Of a stretch of DNA of 64,000 bases, positions 22,029 to 34,691 are shown piece after piece. The stretch comes from Parascedosporium putredinis (lineage: Eukaryota; Ascomycota; Sordariomycetes; Microascales; Microascaceae), in the NCBI GenBank assembly GCA_949357655.1, contig CASHTG010000013.1:62001-126000 (forward strand), in the 5' to 3' direction. Under the pieces are notes generated by a model. That model was not told the origin of the DNA. It did not search any database and worked only from the letters and a program-made list of their open reading frames with translations. Position numbers and translations under genes: made by a program. Each line of letters begins with the position of its first letter. Position 1 is the first letter of the stretch.

Positions 22029-25000
22029 ATGGGAGCTGACCACACTACCGCAGAGGTCGCAGGGCTAGACCAGCAACTTATCGCTGCTGTGCGACGAAAC
22101 AAGCCCGAAGAGGTCGTCAAACTGCTGGAGGCGGGGGCCGACATAAATGCGGTGGACGAGAAACACAGGCAAACACCGATATCCTTGGCCGCAGAAAATG
22201 GCTACTTTGAGCTCTTGAGAACTCTCTACGATAGAGGAGCAGATCTCGAATGCTCGGACGAGGACGGGTGGAGCCCCATGTGGTGCGCTGCCGTCAACAG
22301 CAAACAGAAAGTCCTCTCTTTTTATTTTCTTTGACCACACCTTTTTCCAGAACCACTGCCAGGGAAGAGGCACTCTTTTTGTGGCTGCGGGGCATGGAAG
22401 CCCACATGACTTGGGGTATTTCATCAGGACTGTGCCAGACAAGGGGGTCACCAAGGCTATTGATCTGGGCGACGACGAAGGGCAGACGCCCTTGATGCTC
22501 GCCACCAAGCGGGGCCGCGATGACAATGTCCAAGTCTTGCTAGAGGCTGGCGCTGAACACTCCCTCTTGGACAACACGAGGTATAGTGCGCTGTGTCATG
22601 CCTCGGCCATCGGACACATGGCGATCATCCGCCGTCTATTTGATCATTCTAGACTTAACTCCCGTGGCGCGGGTATTGCGCAGGGTTTCCCACCAACAAA
22701 TAGTGGGCTTGCTTTGTTGACTTTTATAATGGCCGTGGCGGGTAATGATGACGAGTGGCAAAGTTTCGGCGAAAATGCGAAGCTCAACTTCAGATTGCCA
22801 GATGACGATGGACACTATGCTATTCACCTTGCCGCCAAATACGGATCCGCGATGGGTGTTGAGCGGCTGGCAGCGGTCGGTTCGATGAACGAACGCGACC
22901 TCAGCGGAAACACCCCACTCGTATTAGCCTCTCAAACGGGGCAGCTCGCGGTGGTTGAGTTTCTCCTTACGAAGGGAGCTGATACCAATATATCCGACAA
23001 TGAGTATGGTGAGACACCCCTGATGTGGGCCGCGGAGAATGGGCATGTCGAAGTTGTCAGAGTGCTTTGCTCGAAAGGCGACACTGACGCCGCCCAGAGC
23101 TCGGAAGAGTGCAGCGCGCTACACTTCGCATTGAAGATGGGTAGAAGTACATGTGCCGACGCGCTCATCGAAGCCGGCGCGGATCTTGACATCGCCGAGG
23201 GTCATTATGGCCAATCCTGTCTCTCGTGGGCCGCCGAGAATGGCCATCTAGAAACCGTTAGGTTCTTGATCAAAGCCGGTGCCAAGATGCACTCGGTTGA
23301 GCCGTGCGGCAAGGCTCCGATTCAGTTCGCCTTGGAAAGGGACGGCGACAACCATGAACTGATCAAAGCCTTCATTGAGACACCAAGAAAAAAAGGACTG
23401 TGGCAGGAGACGATCCAACCCCTCGCGTGCGGGCCGCAGAGCTTGCCCTAAGGTACAGCTATGAGCGCGAGGACGGTGATATAGACGAAATGGACGGGTG
23501 CGATGCTACCGATACACGTGGGAATGATGGCCCAAGAAAGCAAAGAATGGGGAGCTCATCTTGAGCCAGAAGAAATACCTCTCAGCCCAGGATTATGACG
23601 GCAGAACCCTTGTTTCTTGGGCAGCGCAGATGGGAAATCGGCTGGAAATGGAGGAGTTGTGCAGAAAGGATGGGCTCGATGTTAACCTGCAAGATTCCCA
23701 GGGTCGAACACCACTCTCGTGGGCTGCCCAGCATGGGAATGTCGACTGTGTCCAAGTCCTTTTAGACAAAGGCGTAGCCCCCGATACTCCTGACAAGAAG
23801 CGCAGGACCCCGCTCTCCTGGGCTGCCGAACATGGGAATGTCGACTGTGTCCAAGTCCTTTTAGACAAAGGCGTAGCCCCCGATACTCCTGACGAGAAAT
23901 GCAGGACCCCGCTCTCCTGGGCTGCCGAAAAGGGACAGGTTGGTGTAATTGGGGTGCTGCTTTGCTTAGGAGAGAGAAGACCGAAGAGAGACGGTGGCTT
24001 AGATACAGATGACGAAAGAACCGCCAGAGAAGCCACCAGAAAGTCCCAGAAGAGGAAGATAGAGGTGGGTGTAGATGTGAATTCTTCGGACACGGACAAA
24101 AATTGGACACCTCTTTGGTATGCCGCAATATACCAACGCTTGGAAGCCTTTGACGCTCTGCTGGCAGCTGGCGCAAACCCGTCCCTCACAGATTCCAAGG
24201 GGAGGACACTCCAAAAGGTTCTGCAAACTCGGGATCGTCCTCATTCTCCGGTAGCTGACGCGGAGCCCATCCCACATCTCACGGATATCGACGGAGGGAC
24301 ACGCAAGGACGTTGTCAGGGATCCCGAAGCCGACGATAAGCTTCCATCTCAGGGGTTGACCAAATACCACCAGATCCTCGAACGGCTTAAATTTCCCGGG
24401 TCCATCTGGTCGTGTAAACGGGGATACACTTAACGCGGATAAAGACTTTCTTGTTACCATTCTGAGTGTTCCAGAGCGAGACAAGACCAAGCGAGATATC
24501 ACGCCGAAAAGAGTTCCACTCGGATTCCTCCTCTCCGAGAGACCCACCTATTCGCTGGAAAAATTAGAAAGGGTAAGTTGCAGATGGGTACATCTCCTGC
24601 AAACAATGTACGCCAACTAGCCTCATCTTTTGTGTGATACCCTAACGCACAAACAGCAGCTGCTAACTAAGCTGTTCATAGATGAGATGGGTTGAGGTAT
24701 GGCTTTGCAGACAAACGGCACCCCTATCCCCTGCTGCGCTATAGACAGACTGACTAACCGACTCACCAGGCATTGATTGCCAAACATTACGACGCGTTCG
24801 CGGACAGAGAGACGAGGAAGGACCACCTCGTGTTTAAATATGGGTTGTGGGAAAAACAACAGCACACCCCCGCATGGCTTATACCACGCACGATACATGC
24901 GAGCTGCATGCCGCTCCTTGAATCTCCGTATGCTTGACCGGCTTCCCCCTTTTGCCGTCCCAACCAACGCTTTGACACTGACAACGCGATGTTCACCAGA

Positions 25001-27358
25001 AGACACACCGTCCGGGCGGATCCATGGCAAGACACAGAGCGCCCAGCCAAGGTCAAACGAACGGGAACGAGAGCAAGATTTGCCCAAGGATGAAGTTAGG
25101 TCTGATGGCGCTAAATTTCCACGGACCGAGCCCACACCGCGTAAAACCAGATCGTGGCACAAACAAAACCAGGATCTAAATGTGGCACAGGGTGATGCTG
25201 CGCCCGAAGATGACGGCAAAGGCACAAGGGAGACCGCAGCTACGCAATTCAGGCAGCAAGACGAGCAACAAGTCAACGAGCTCCCCAATGACCGTGACTC
25301 GCACGGCAGGCGTAGCGGCATGGTTCTCTTCGTAAGTGCTTCAGGGCCCCGTGGTAACTCAATTTTCAATGCTTCAGCTCTATGGCTAGCTATTGACTGG
25401 GCGGCACGAACACTAGATGCCGTATCTTCACTGGGAGCTTGAGGAAGAATACAACAAGCTCCAAGATATTATGAAGGAAACAAAGACAATACTGTATATG
25501 TCTAAGAACTCCAAGCACTCCAAGGACTCCAGAAACTCCAAGGACTCCAGAGACTCCAAGGCCAAAGAAGCGCATACAGCGCGTATGAAAACGGCCCTCG
25601 GAGATGCGAGACTATGTAGTACACAGAAACTATACTGGAGATATCTCGAGGAAGACCATCCCCTTCACCCGCGGCGCACCCTCGATCAATTTTATTACCA
25701 CACACTGTCGGATACCAAGGAACGTGACCAAGACCAGACGTGTGTTAGATATTTCAACAAGAAGAAAGGTGACTTGGAAGGTCAGACTTTCGAGTTGAGG
25801 CGGGTGCTTACCATGGTCGACCAGCTCTGGATGTGGATCCTACCGGCATGTGGAACAGCGCCGCCCACCGTGATAACCGCCTTTCCGCAGAGGTCGGATC
25901 GCATGGCCTGTAAAGACCCAAAGAGGATGCCGGCGCTGGTTTCGAATATTGTCGATATATTGCGGGATATATTGCGGGGTCCGCTCCCATGCCCGTCTGT
26001 GGAAGAGCTGACCGAGATTATTGCTACCGAGTGTTCGAGGATTTACTTTGACACCATGAGCAACCGGCATGAGCTGACCCAGTTTTTACAAATCTACACT
26101 ACTTCTATTGGCGACATCGTAGGTTGAATCATCTGTTCATTGTTCATCCAGCCCGCTCATGGAGGGTCTCAATGTTGTGCTGACTTCTTCGATGACTAGA
26201 CGGAAGGTGAAACTAGGCGTTTTAGGAAGTTCCAAAAGAGTATTAGAGATCTCAAAGAATTTGAAGAAGCCAAACATGCTAAGGCAGCGTTCTATGGCAG
26301 CAAACCAGAGCCGCCAGAGATGTCAATGGACATTGAAGAGGACATTGAAGACCTTCGTAAGATCAAAGACATCCGCGATGAGCTCAACATCCTGCTCTCC
26401 GTCCTTCACACGCAAAAGGGGGCAAATTATGGCAGACATGATCCTTTCCGACGACAGCGTGACCAGCGGAAGTAGAACGAATCACGTCGCGTCTCACTCA
26501 CCGATGCTTTTGGTGGTTGAACGCAATATTGATGAAGTTGTTCGCCTTGATCGGTTTGCAGAGCGCGCTGCCCAAGCGGTAAGGAGAAGAAAGATTTTGT
26601 TGATCATGACCCATAACTTAACATGAAGGGCTAACAGTTCGCCACAATCCACTGAAGCAGGTTGAACAACTACTAGACTTGAAGCATAAACAAGCCAATC
26701 TCCCGGAGGAAAAGTTGACCCGCGAACTAACGAGTAGCATTTTCAAGATCAGCGACGGCACTGATCGACAGGGCAAGACAATCATGTACTTTACCGTAGC
26801 GACAATCGTCTTTGTTCGTCCATCCACTGCCTATTATAATGGCTATCTATGTCGTCCAAGACTCCTCCAGCTGTACTAACGAGTATTCCTCTGGATACAT
26901 GCAGCTACCACTCTCGTTCATGTCCTCCTTTCTCACCATCGAAATCGACGAGTTTCCACGAAGCGAAGGCGGGAATCTGAAGCTAGGCTTTGTCCTCACA
27001 GTCGTTCGTAAGTCTTCTAGCGCTCTTGACCCTCCGCCCTTGCAACACAAATGGTGCATCATCCAGGGTTCTACTAAATCTACTCTGAAACGTAGTTGCG
27101 ATTTCAGTCGCTCTCATTGTCCCGTCGGTTTTAGTTGCTTTCAACCTGGATCGTCAGATACGAACTAGACGGTTGAAGGCAATTAAAAACTGGCGACCTT
27201 TTCAGAGACAGGCTCAGTCATCAGGTAGCGATCCGAGTTGGAGGCGGTGGGGGCGGCGAAAAGGCTCCAAGGAAATAGATACCGAGGCGGCTGCTGAGGG
27301 GGCTGACGCGACAAACCCTCCAGGACCAGCCCAAACTTGGGATAACTTGAGGGAATGA
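22029..27358 (+). CDS. Ankyrin repeat - CorA-like membrane protein
   Basis: About 1562 aa. Proposed exons: 22029-22310, 22351-24572, 24682-24696, 24770-25331, 25417-26118, 26200-26578, 26661-26813, 26905-27007 and 27096-27358. The N-terminal half is ankyrin repeats (GQTPLMLATKRG, GETPLMWAAENGH, RTPLSWAAEHGN). The C-terminal half is the fungal CorA-like region: PRRTLDQFYYHTL, MVDQLWMWIL, VITAFPQR, ERNIDEVVRLDRFAERA, then two spans, LPLSFMSSFLTIEIDEFP and VALIVPSVLVAFNL. Such proteins resemble Mg2+ channels in fold; many are thought to act in sensing, not transport. Frame breaks: A7 at 23388-23394, GGGG at 23549-23552, and three places with a net need of two bases (about 24390-24410, 24920-24960 and 26405-26415). 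With eight added bases the exon sum is a multiple of three. The exon from 24770 is the least certain. Confidence 0.7.
23732..23893 (+). repeat. Near-identical 99-nt ankyrin repeat pair
   Basis: A 63-nt block starting at 23732 recurs without a mismatch at 23831, exactly 99 nt (33 codons) later. It encodes HGNVDCVQVLLDKGVAPDTP twice. The flanking bases of the unit and the next repeat have diverged. This points to a recent duplication or gene conversion within the array. Confidence 0.95.
25501..25560 (+). repeat. In-frame short tandem repeat, Ser-Lys/Asp/Arg
   Basis: A 9-nt motif close to GACTCCAAG or AACTCCAAG repeats six or seven times and encodes KNSKHSKDSRNSKDSRDSK inside the CorA-like half. 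It is probably a flexible, charged linker and likely length-variable. Confidence 0.85.
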
Positions 27359-27489
27359 AGCTATAACATCTTGCCGCCTTTCTTTCAGTTCAATTTCAAA
27401 TCCCCGCCACCAATACCAATCATGCCTCCATGGACATAGCCTTGTCCCCGAGTACAGAATGCCAGTATTCTCTTTCCTACCCCCGTTGT

Positions 27490-28123
27490 TCAAAGTTTGC
27501 GCGCGACGATAAAAGGACGCGGATCAGCACCCGCCGTGCCATGCAACTCATTTTCCAAAACTTCGAAGCCCGCCTCTTTGAGTTTTCGACTAGTTGTGAT
27601 GCGCTGAACGATACCACGTTCGGCGCAAGGCTTAGCGCTTTCATAGCCGGTATAACCATCCTGAAGACGTAGTTCATCTCCTGGACGCAGACGGTCTTGG
27701 TGATCAAGAGACCGCCATCCTCGAGAACCGCGTGGATGCTGCGCAGCGTCCCGGGAGATCGCGCACCAGGTGAAGATAGTTGAATCCGAGCACGGTGTGA
27801 AACCGCGCGTCCTCGGCCGCCAGAGTTTCGGCGGACGCTACTCGAAATGACAGATTTGGGGCGGGAGACGCGGCAATCTTGTCGTTGGCGATCTGAATCA
27901 TGGTTGGGGAGATGTCGGTGGCCAGGTACGTTTGCGCCGCCGGAGCTAAATTCAAAGCGGTGGACCCGGAGCCGCAGCCCAACTCGAGGACCCTATCCGT
28001 CGGCTTTAAGAAGCCAGTCACCCGTTTGAGGGTCCGTTGATAGCCGGCTTCGTCACTGACTGGCTTCTTGGCATAGCTGCGAGCGTGGCCGTCCCACCAC
28101 TTTGCATCCTTTTGTACAGACAT
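27490..28123 (-). CDS. SAM-dependent methyltransferase
   Basis: 211 aa in a single exon. Class I methyltransferase fold: motif I is VLELGCGSGSTALNLA (about residues 45-60), followed by ATDISPTMIQIA (acidic end of strand 2) and FHTVLGFNYLHLV (motif IV region). The substrate cannot be told. Two frame breaks: CCCGGG at 27750-27755 and TTTT (+ strand) at 27583-27586. Adding one base at each gives LPGTLRSIHAVLEDGG and a proper C-terminal block, LVEKLKEAGFEVLENE, ending in VARKL. The start ATG at 28123 begins MSVQKDAKWWDGHARSYA, typical of small-molecule methyltransferases of this type. Confidence 0.8.
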
Positions 28124-29307
28124 GGTGCTTTGTTGGGCTGCTTCAGCGAAAAAAAAGTTGTTCTGGTACGGGAGGCGGATTCTCTATTTGAAAAGGTGAT
28201 GCCGAGGTATTCAGCGATGCTTCATGTCGTTGAGCTGCCCGTGTTGAGGCTCCTGCTCGCAGATTTTAAATAATCTTCTTTTCTTTTTGGGTGACAGCCA
28301 GGACAAGATTGACTGGCCGGCGTCTGTTGTCGGCTCGCGAATGGCGCCCGCAATTTACACACATGACCACGGCAACATACGACTTGAACAATGCAGGAAC
28401 CGGCGGCCGGGTTGTTCGTATTCGTGGCATTCCAGCCTCTTCGAAATTTAGGCAGACTTATTATCGTGAAAATGTCTCTGATCTTTAAGCGACATGGCCG
28501 CAATTGTATTAGCGGGACTCGGTGACGATGCGCTCGTGAAAAAGCTCGTGCGTTGCGCTGCATCTTGGAGCTGGGAGCGACTCGTTATACGAGGGACATT
28601 GCGAGCCGTTTCTGCTAGCGCTGCAGAGTTCCGTGAACCGTGAAGCCGAGAAAGACTGGCTCGACCTATTATAGAGTTGGAGCCTCGAATTTTTGACAGC
28701 GACGTGTTGTCTTGTACTTTGATTTCAGCCCATCCTTGGCATCCATATTCAGCTCTAGGGTGATGCGCTTGGCATGGCTTGAAAATACCACCTTAGCCGT
28801 CCCATTTCCTGCTGCCTGCTGCTTGCGCGTCTATTGTTCAGACGATGGAAAGCATCTCCATCACAGGTCACGGTGTCTTTAACGTTTCTGACGATAGATC
28901 CCCCATAGCTTTTTTCCCCCTCGATATCCGTGCCGGAGGCCAGGCCAACTGATACCTCAGGTCCCCTGCGAAGATCACATGGCACTTGGGTAGAGCCTGG
29001 GAGCTGTAAAGGCCAAAGAAATGAGAATATTGATGCACGAGGTTTGGGAGGTTGGCAGACATTATCAGAACAAGACGGTATTCAACCCTGCGTTCGCGAT
29101 GTCTAGTACAGAACCCTTTCAATGAGTTTGAAGTTCGGAACAGTAGAGGCCAAAAATTTCCTAGCATACATACACTCAAGTCAAAGAGGATAATGCTAAT
29201 ATGACAGAGGCGGCTTGGCTTCTGTATGTACACGATGCTCGAGTGACGGGTTGTATATCCATGAATCTATGTTAGAATGCTAGTCGAGCTCTCCTGCTTC
29301 CCTAATT
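28124..29307. other. Intergenic, no gene seen (1.2 kb)
   Basis: Only short frames without domains or splice patterns. It holds the methyltransferase promoter and the 3' end of the aldo-keto reductase gene. Confidence 0.5.
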
Positions 29308-30539
29308 TCACACAAGCCAAGTGCCATTCTCATCCTCCCAACCAAAATCGGCCTTGGTCCACCCTTGAAGCGTTTGCTGACCATCCATCTCGATCATCAA
29401 GCCCGTGATATGGTCTGCAAGCCGGTACTGATGTATCGTTTTGTGAGCATCATTAATCTTTTGCATCTCGTCCTCCGTCAGAGTTACCAGCCTGATGTTC
29501 TCAATGATGCGTGACTCCGAGCTGCTCTTCGGGATGACGGTTGTGCCCCTCTGCACGGCCCAAGACAGCGATACGACACCGGTGGAGCATCCATGCGCCT
29601 TGGCAATCTCCGTGAAGAGCGGGTGAGTGAGAATCTCGTTGTTGGCGCCTGGCCGGGAGCCTCCGAGGGTGCTAGGTCACGACGAAGTCAGAGGTTAGCC
29701 TCCACACATGACATTCTTGCTTCAGCGCAAGGATATAGCAGCTCGCCTTACCTCCAACTCATGACGTGAATGTTTTCGACTCGCAGTAAGGGACGAGTTT
29801 CAAGTTGGGGTTGAGCGCATGCAGCTCAACCTGATTTACCGCAGGCACAATCTTGGCCGTAGCCAAGAGCACATCCAGCGTCTTTTGCGTAAAGTTGCTC
29901 ACGCCAATCACCCGACACTTGGGCCCGACCAAACCCTCCATCAACGTCCACGTCTCCGCAAACGTCGGGCTCTCGGTGATGCGCAGCGGCTTGCACTCGG
30001 GCGCAGGAGTGGTCGCCCAAGGCCAGTGCATGAGGAACACGTCGACGTAGTCGAGCTCGAGATCGCGAAGAGAGATCTCGAGGGCTTCGGCGGGGTTGTG
30101 GTGCCACTCGCCCCAGAATTTCGTCACGACGGTGATTTCCTCGCGCGGGACGCCGCTTTTGCGGATGGCGCGGCCGACCACAGGCTCGACCTCGTACCGC
30201 TGCGCCGTGTCGAGAAGGCGATAGCCGTTCTTCAAGGCAGTGACGATGCAGTCCTCAAGGGCCTTTTCATCATCGGATCCAGGGCGACCTATACAAACCA
30301 GGAATCACGACGTTTCGACTCTTTTTTAATCCTTGCTGATTTGAAAGGGGAGAGGATGGATCTTTGATTGCTTACCTTGCCAGGTTCCAAGACCAACAGC
30401 AGGCATTGACAGCCCTATTTTTCATTCAATGTCAGCATAATTTCAGATTTCAGGCTCTTGTCTCTCTCCATGAAGAAAGCGTCGGAAACTCACCATTGTT
30501 GAGTTTAAACGTGGTGGTACACAGCGGTGCGGTCGACAT
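29308..30539 (-). CDS. Aldo-keto reductase
   Basis: 328 aa from exons 30494-30539, 30376-30414, 29752-30288 and 29308-29671. It shows the AKR barrel signature: MPAVGLGTWQ, GYRLLDTAQRYEVE (catalytic Asp and Tyr), VTKFWGEW (Lys), DVFLMHWP (His), GVSNFTQKTLD, NQVELHALNP and VIPKSSS (NADPH binding). It should reduce aldehydes or ketones with NADPH in the cytosol. One frame break at TTTT (+) 29773-29776; adding a base gives ESKNIHVMSW and runs into the last exon. Early very short exons are normal in fungal AKR genes. Specific substrate unknown. Confidence 0.85.
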
Positions 30540-31677
30540 TTTGCGTGATGTTTTCAGAAAGGATTATCAAATGAGCTCACGTCTTCTGACTCTTGCATCA
30601 AATTCGTTCTCGAAGCAGTGATATTTATGCCAATTCGTGCCGATGCAGCAGGTGACGTCCTTCTCAGCTTGCAAATCCAACCCGGGCGATCGGTGCGGGG
30701 TTTTTTGGTACAACAAGATCAATTGCCCCTCCGATTCTTCCCCTTCTCCGCATCGGCAATCGGCATCACCCCGCGACTTAGTAATTCAAAGACCCGGAGT
30801 TAGTCTTAAGCGGCAAGCGGGTTCGCATTTCAGACTTGCACCGCCCGATTGGGCTTAACGCTCGAAGTTTACCCTTCCCGTCCTCATTCTGAAGCGCGCA
30901 GAGCCCCGCATCGCTTCCAAGTCTTGCTCGGGGTCTATCGGCGCCGAATGAATGAGGGGAAATGCTAATAGATCCGGTGACTTGGTTTCCCGAAGCCGGC
31001 ATACGGCCGGTGGAGAAAATGCCGAATCTCTCTCGGTCTTGCAGGCGAGTGAGAGGGCAGCACATCTATTCTATTGAATCGTATCTCTTTTAAAACGTTT
31101 TGCGCCCCAAGTAATATCCACCTAGATATATACGTCAGAATATTGTGCTGACAACATCAAGAATTCCACGTAATACATTATGAAGTTGCGTCCATTGCGG
31201 GCCAGGACGGTACATGCTGGATAATATGACGGTAAAGACTACAAGCTGAACAAGATCAGCAAGGTACCGCGGTTTGAAGTGGAATGCACACGCATAAACA
31301 TATTGCGGGCCGCTACTACGTCTTTGGAAACGCATGACTGTAGGTTACACGAGTTATCTCGATGAGAGCAGCAAGGGCAACGCGTAGATTGATAGTCACA
31401 GAGTCAACCGGCTTTTATATGTGGGTTGGAGGAGTAGAAGCAACGCAAGACTTGCAAAATAGACAGATCAAAAGATGCCTGTAGTAGATAAAGTTTCTAT
31501 AGCAGCAAGACATTGATATGGCCTACTCAAAACTTGGTACTGCTACGAACGCAAGGCCCCGAGCGTGATCCTGGGCCAAAACGATTGAAATAGACACAAT
31601 AACCCCGAAGAATCTTTTGCAACCGGCACTGAATTCCATTCTGGTAGATGGCATCTTCTCCCGTAGGACTGCCAAAC
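30540..31677. other. Intergenic, no gene seen (1.1 kb)
   Basis: No supported coding frame. Contains the promoter of the aldo-keto reductase and the 3' side of the small secreted protein gene. Confidence 0.5.
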
Positions 31678-32026
31678 TTAGATCCAAACGCAACCGGTGC
31701 CGGCCTGGCCGCAAACCATCTACCCAACAGAATAATCCCATTAGTCTTATGTGGATATAGCATGGGGACACCTCCCCCAGGTTAGGGCTGTATTCGGCGA
31801 GTACTCACAGTGTTGGGGGCTCCACCGGGGCAAGTCCAGAGATCACACGTCTCCTTCTGGCCGGAGCAGCGGCAGTTGGTCTGGCCAACCACGCGGCCGC
31901 CGTTGCAGGCGGGCAGGATGTGGCCGCAGTCGGCGCGGGCCACGAGGTTGCCCTCCTGGGCGTTGCTGGGCATGGCGACGGCGCCGGCGACGAAGAGGAA
32001 ACAAGCTGGATGAGAGCGAACTGCAT
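31678..32026 (-). CDS. Small secreted cysteine-rich protein, effector-like
   Basis: 86 aa from exons 31809-32026 and 31678-31719 (intron donor GTGAGT, acceptor GTAG). One base must be added in AAA (+) at 31999-32001; this turns a featureless start into a clear signal peptide (MQFALIQLVFLFVAGAVA). The mature part has eight cysteines, in blocks DCGHILPACNGG, TNCRCSGQKETCDLWTC and MVCGQAGTGCVWI, enough for four disulphides. I recall similar small proteins in other ascomycetes without known function. Size, secretion signal and cysteine content fit an effector or antimicrobial-type protein, but that is inference. Confidence 0.7.
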
Positions 32027-33727
32027 TTTGATAGAGTTTGAAATGGGACAGAGATTGGTTTGGGATAGTAAGGGAGGTAATGGGCTATGTAATGTTGGGA
32101 GGCTGATATCGACGAGGAGAAGAATAGTGAACTGACCAGGACCTTGTCTGGCCTTTTATACTTTTTCATCTTGCTTCATCCCATCTCTCCGACCAGGCTC
32201 GAGTTTCTACTTTACTGCGCAGTACGACTAACCGAAGGGACGATATTCTGCCGATCTCCTCTCGCCCAAGCATTGCACAATGGCTCCTTTCGCTCTTCTT
32301 CCAATCACCAAAAACCGGCGTATCCTCCACGTACATGTCGGCTTACAATGTGGATAGACACAAGGCGAAGGGTAACACAGGATAACCACGCACTCGCGCG
32401 GATCGTTGGACCGCAACGTCGCTGATAGGCCCCAACCTGCACGCCTGAATCATTTCGCGCAATCCTCCTCATGTGGCCTCCCTTTGATCACCGGGGGCTA
32501 TGGTTTAATAATCACCCAAGTGGCAGCCGGATCTTCCTGCAGGGCGGAGCCCTGCCGTCACTCTGTACATGTACGCCCCCAAACCCCATATTTATTCCAA
32601 AAAGAAGCAACGACGACTGGGAGCGTCCTACGTCACCAATCAGAAAAAGAAACAAACCCAAGCCTGCGCCCCTTCGAGGACTTTTGCTAGGACGTCGAAT
32701 GAGAGTGAAAACGGCGGGGGATCAACGATGGAATGGAAAAATGAAGTCGTATACCGCTGCAAAATTGATGACGGGTTCTCGGCTTAGGAATCGTGGCTCC
32801 ACGACCGGAGTCTTCTCGAGGATTAACACTAAGTTGCTGGGGGTTGTCCGGAGAGCGGGTGGCAGTGTGCCGGATCTCGTCTCCATGAGAGAGACAGGCA
32901 AGATAGGGTCGGTTGCGAGGGCCTTAGAGGACATATAGACAGAGAAGTGAGCGAACCTCTCCAACGTGTGCTGTGTGGCGATGACTTCAACAGGCCGGCC
33001 TGTCACAATCCCGCGCGGCTCTTTGCCACGTTAGGCCGGTGTGGCTCGACCTCGCGTGAAACCTGCCCTCCAAGGCAGAATACCGCGGTTACGGAGCCGT
33101 GTGGGACCACCCCTAACCCGAAGCAAGGATGAGACTTTCCTTTTTCTGTGATGGCGATCTGGAGTGCGTCTACGTCAGGCTCTGCTCCATCCCCACGGCC
33201 TTCGTACCGGAGCCACTTGGATCACAAATCTCAAGCAGGAGCTGACTGTCGCACAAGCATTTGAAATTGTAGTACTTCGCTTGGCTCTTCGATTCGATCG
33301 GGTGAACGTTATATACTGTCAGAGGGAGCTACATAAACTGGTGAACCATGGCGTAGCAGATACGGCAAGTTAAAGCGGATGCGGATGCTACATGTATACT
33401 TTGGTTTACTTACATGTACGCTAGGAATACAAGAGAGAAGTAATTCAAAGCTTGATTAAAAAGCACAATTCCTCAGATCCCTTGTCTAGATGATCCGTAC
33501 ATTTGGAGACTGTAGATGTATAAAGCATCGATCGAGCCAGGGGCGTTGGGGTAGAGCAACATCTTGACCCCAAACAATCTTGATGCACGGGCGCGCAAGC
33601 AAGGTAGAGTAGGGAAAAGGATTGCTTGGAATGCGTGGGATTATGTACATCCATGGATGTCAAGTCCGGAGCATAAGCGGCGAACTTTGAACGCTTGAAT
33701 CCCGTCCCCACTTTTTCGTGTTGGGGA
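32027..33727. other. Intergenic, no gene seen (1.7 kb)
   Basis: Scattered short frames on both strands, none with a domain, signal peptide or convincing introns. Confidence 0.45.
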
Positions 33728-33982
33728 ATGAGAGGCTTACTTTTCTTTGTATCTATTATGCTTGCACTCTTTGGCGTCATACGCGTTGCGTGGTTTCACT
33801 ATGATTTCTGGCAGAAGCTGCTAGCAGCCATTATCGCGTTCTTGTTCTTTTCAATATGTCTTTTGAGGAAAGCTTCGCGCCCATGCTCGATGGCCTGTGA
33901 CGAGGAGCTACAATTGAATAGTAAACAGCACAGCTGCCAAGATCGAGCCTCGGGCCACACTACCATCATGTTCTATTTTTAG
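33728..33982 (+). CDS. Possible small membrane protein (84 aa)
   Basis: An ATG-started frame of 84 codons holds two hydrophobic spans, LLFFVSIMLALFGVI and LLAAIIAFLFFSICLL, then a polar tail with cysteines. No homolog is recognised, and there is no intron or neighbour to support it. It may be a chance frame. Confidence 0.25.
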   Translation: MRGLLFFVSIMLALFGVIRVAWFHYDFWQKLLAAIIAFLFFSICLLRKASRPCSMACDEELQLNSKQHSCQDRASGHTTIMFYF

Positions 33983-34691
33983 GGAAAGCAAACCTGGAAT
34001 TCCCGGTACCCAGGTTCTGTATTTATTAAGGCACCCAAACACGTCGGGCCGGTGCTAGTGTAGTGAGGAAAATCGGAAATGTGGGGTGCGGATAGGGATG
34101 GAGATTGTTCGATTTCGGCCGAGTGCGAGCAAAGGGCGTCAAACAAGACGGATCAATTGATTTCATGGATGGCTTCCCTTGCATAGCTGTCAACGTAAAG
34201 GCTTGTGATGTTGGCACAGCCCTGTCCGTGCGAGCGTAATTGCAAACACAAGACTCTGCCTCTCGAGAGTCGTAGCCATGGCCGAGGGTGCCGGATTCTC
34301 GCGCTGCTTATCCCTTGGGAACCAGCACCAAAGGCACGAGAAATCGGATGACGGCGCCATTTCTCCCCGAGTCTGACGTGCCGAGTTGGCCAACGGCACG
34401 GATCTCACCAATCACCTCCACCGACCGGCCGCGCTTCTCGGCTTTCTGCTCAGGGTACCCTTGCCGACCAACTCGCATCGCCTTAACCTTTAATTTTACG
34501 ATGCAGGTCCCGAACAATAGAGGATGGGTGCGGAAGAAAAAGGGGAAAACAGTTCGACAAGTATTAGAATGAATATATATAATAAGATGCGTGGAGCAGG
34601 CGGACTAGTTGACGCCAAGGTTTTCTCACTCATCCAACGTCTCGACAACAGCACCAGTCGTAGTTCACCACACTCTTTACCAAAAGTCACG
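33983..34691. other. Intergenic with TATA-like element
   Basis: TATATATAA at 34574-34582 lies about 110 bp upstream of the next start codon and is a plausible core-promoter element. No gene seen. Confidence 0.45.

Noticed and set aside
23593..24198. 201-codon minus-strand frame
   Set aside because: Antisense shadow of the repetitive ankyrin coding region.
29819..30367. 182-codon plus-strand frame
   Set aside because: Antisense shadow of the aldo-keto reductase.
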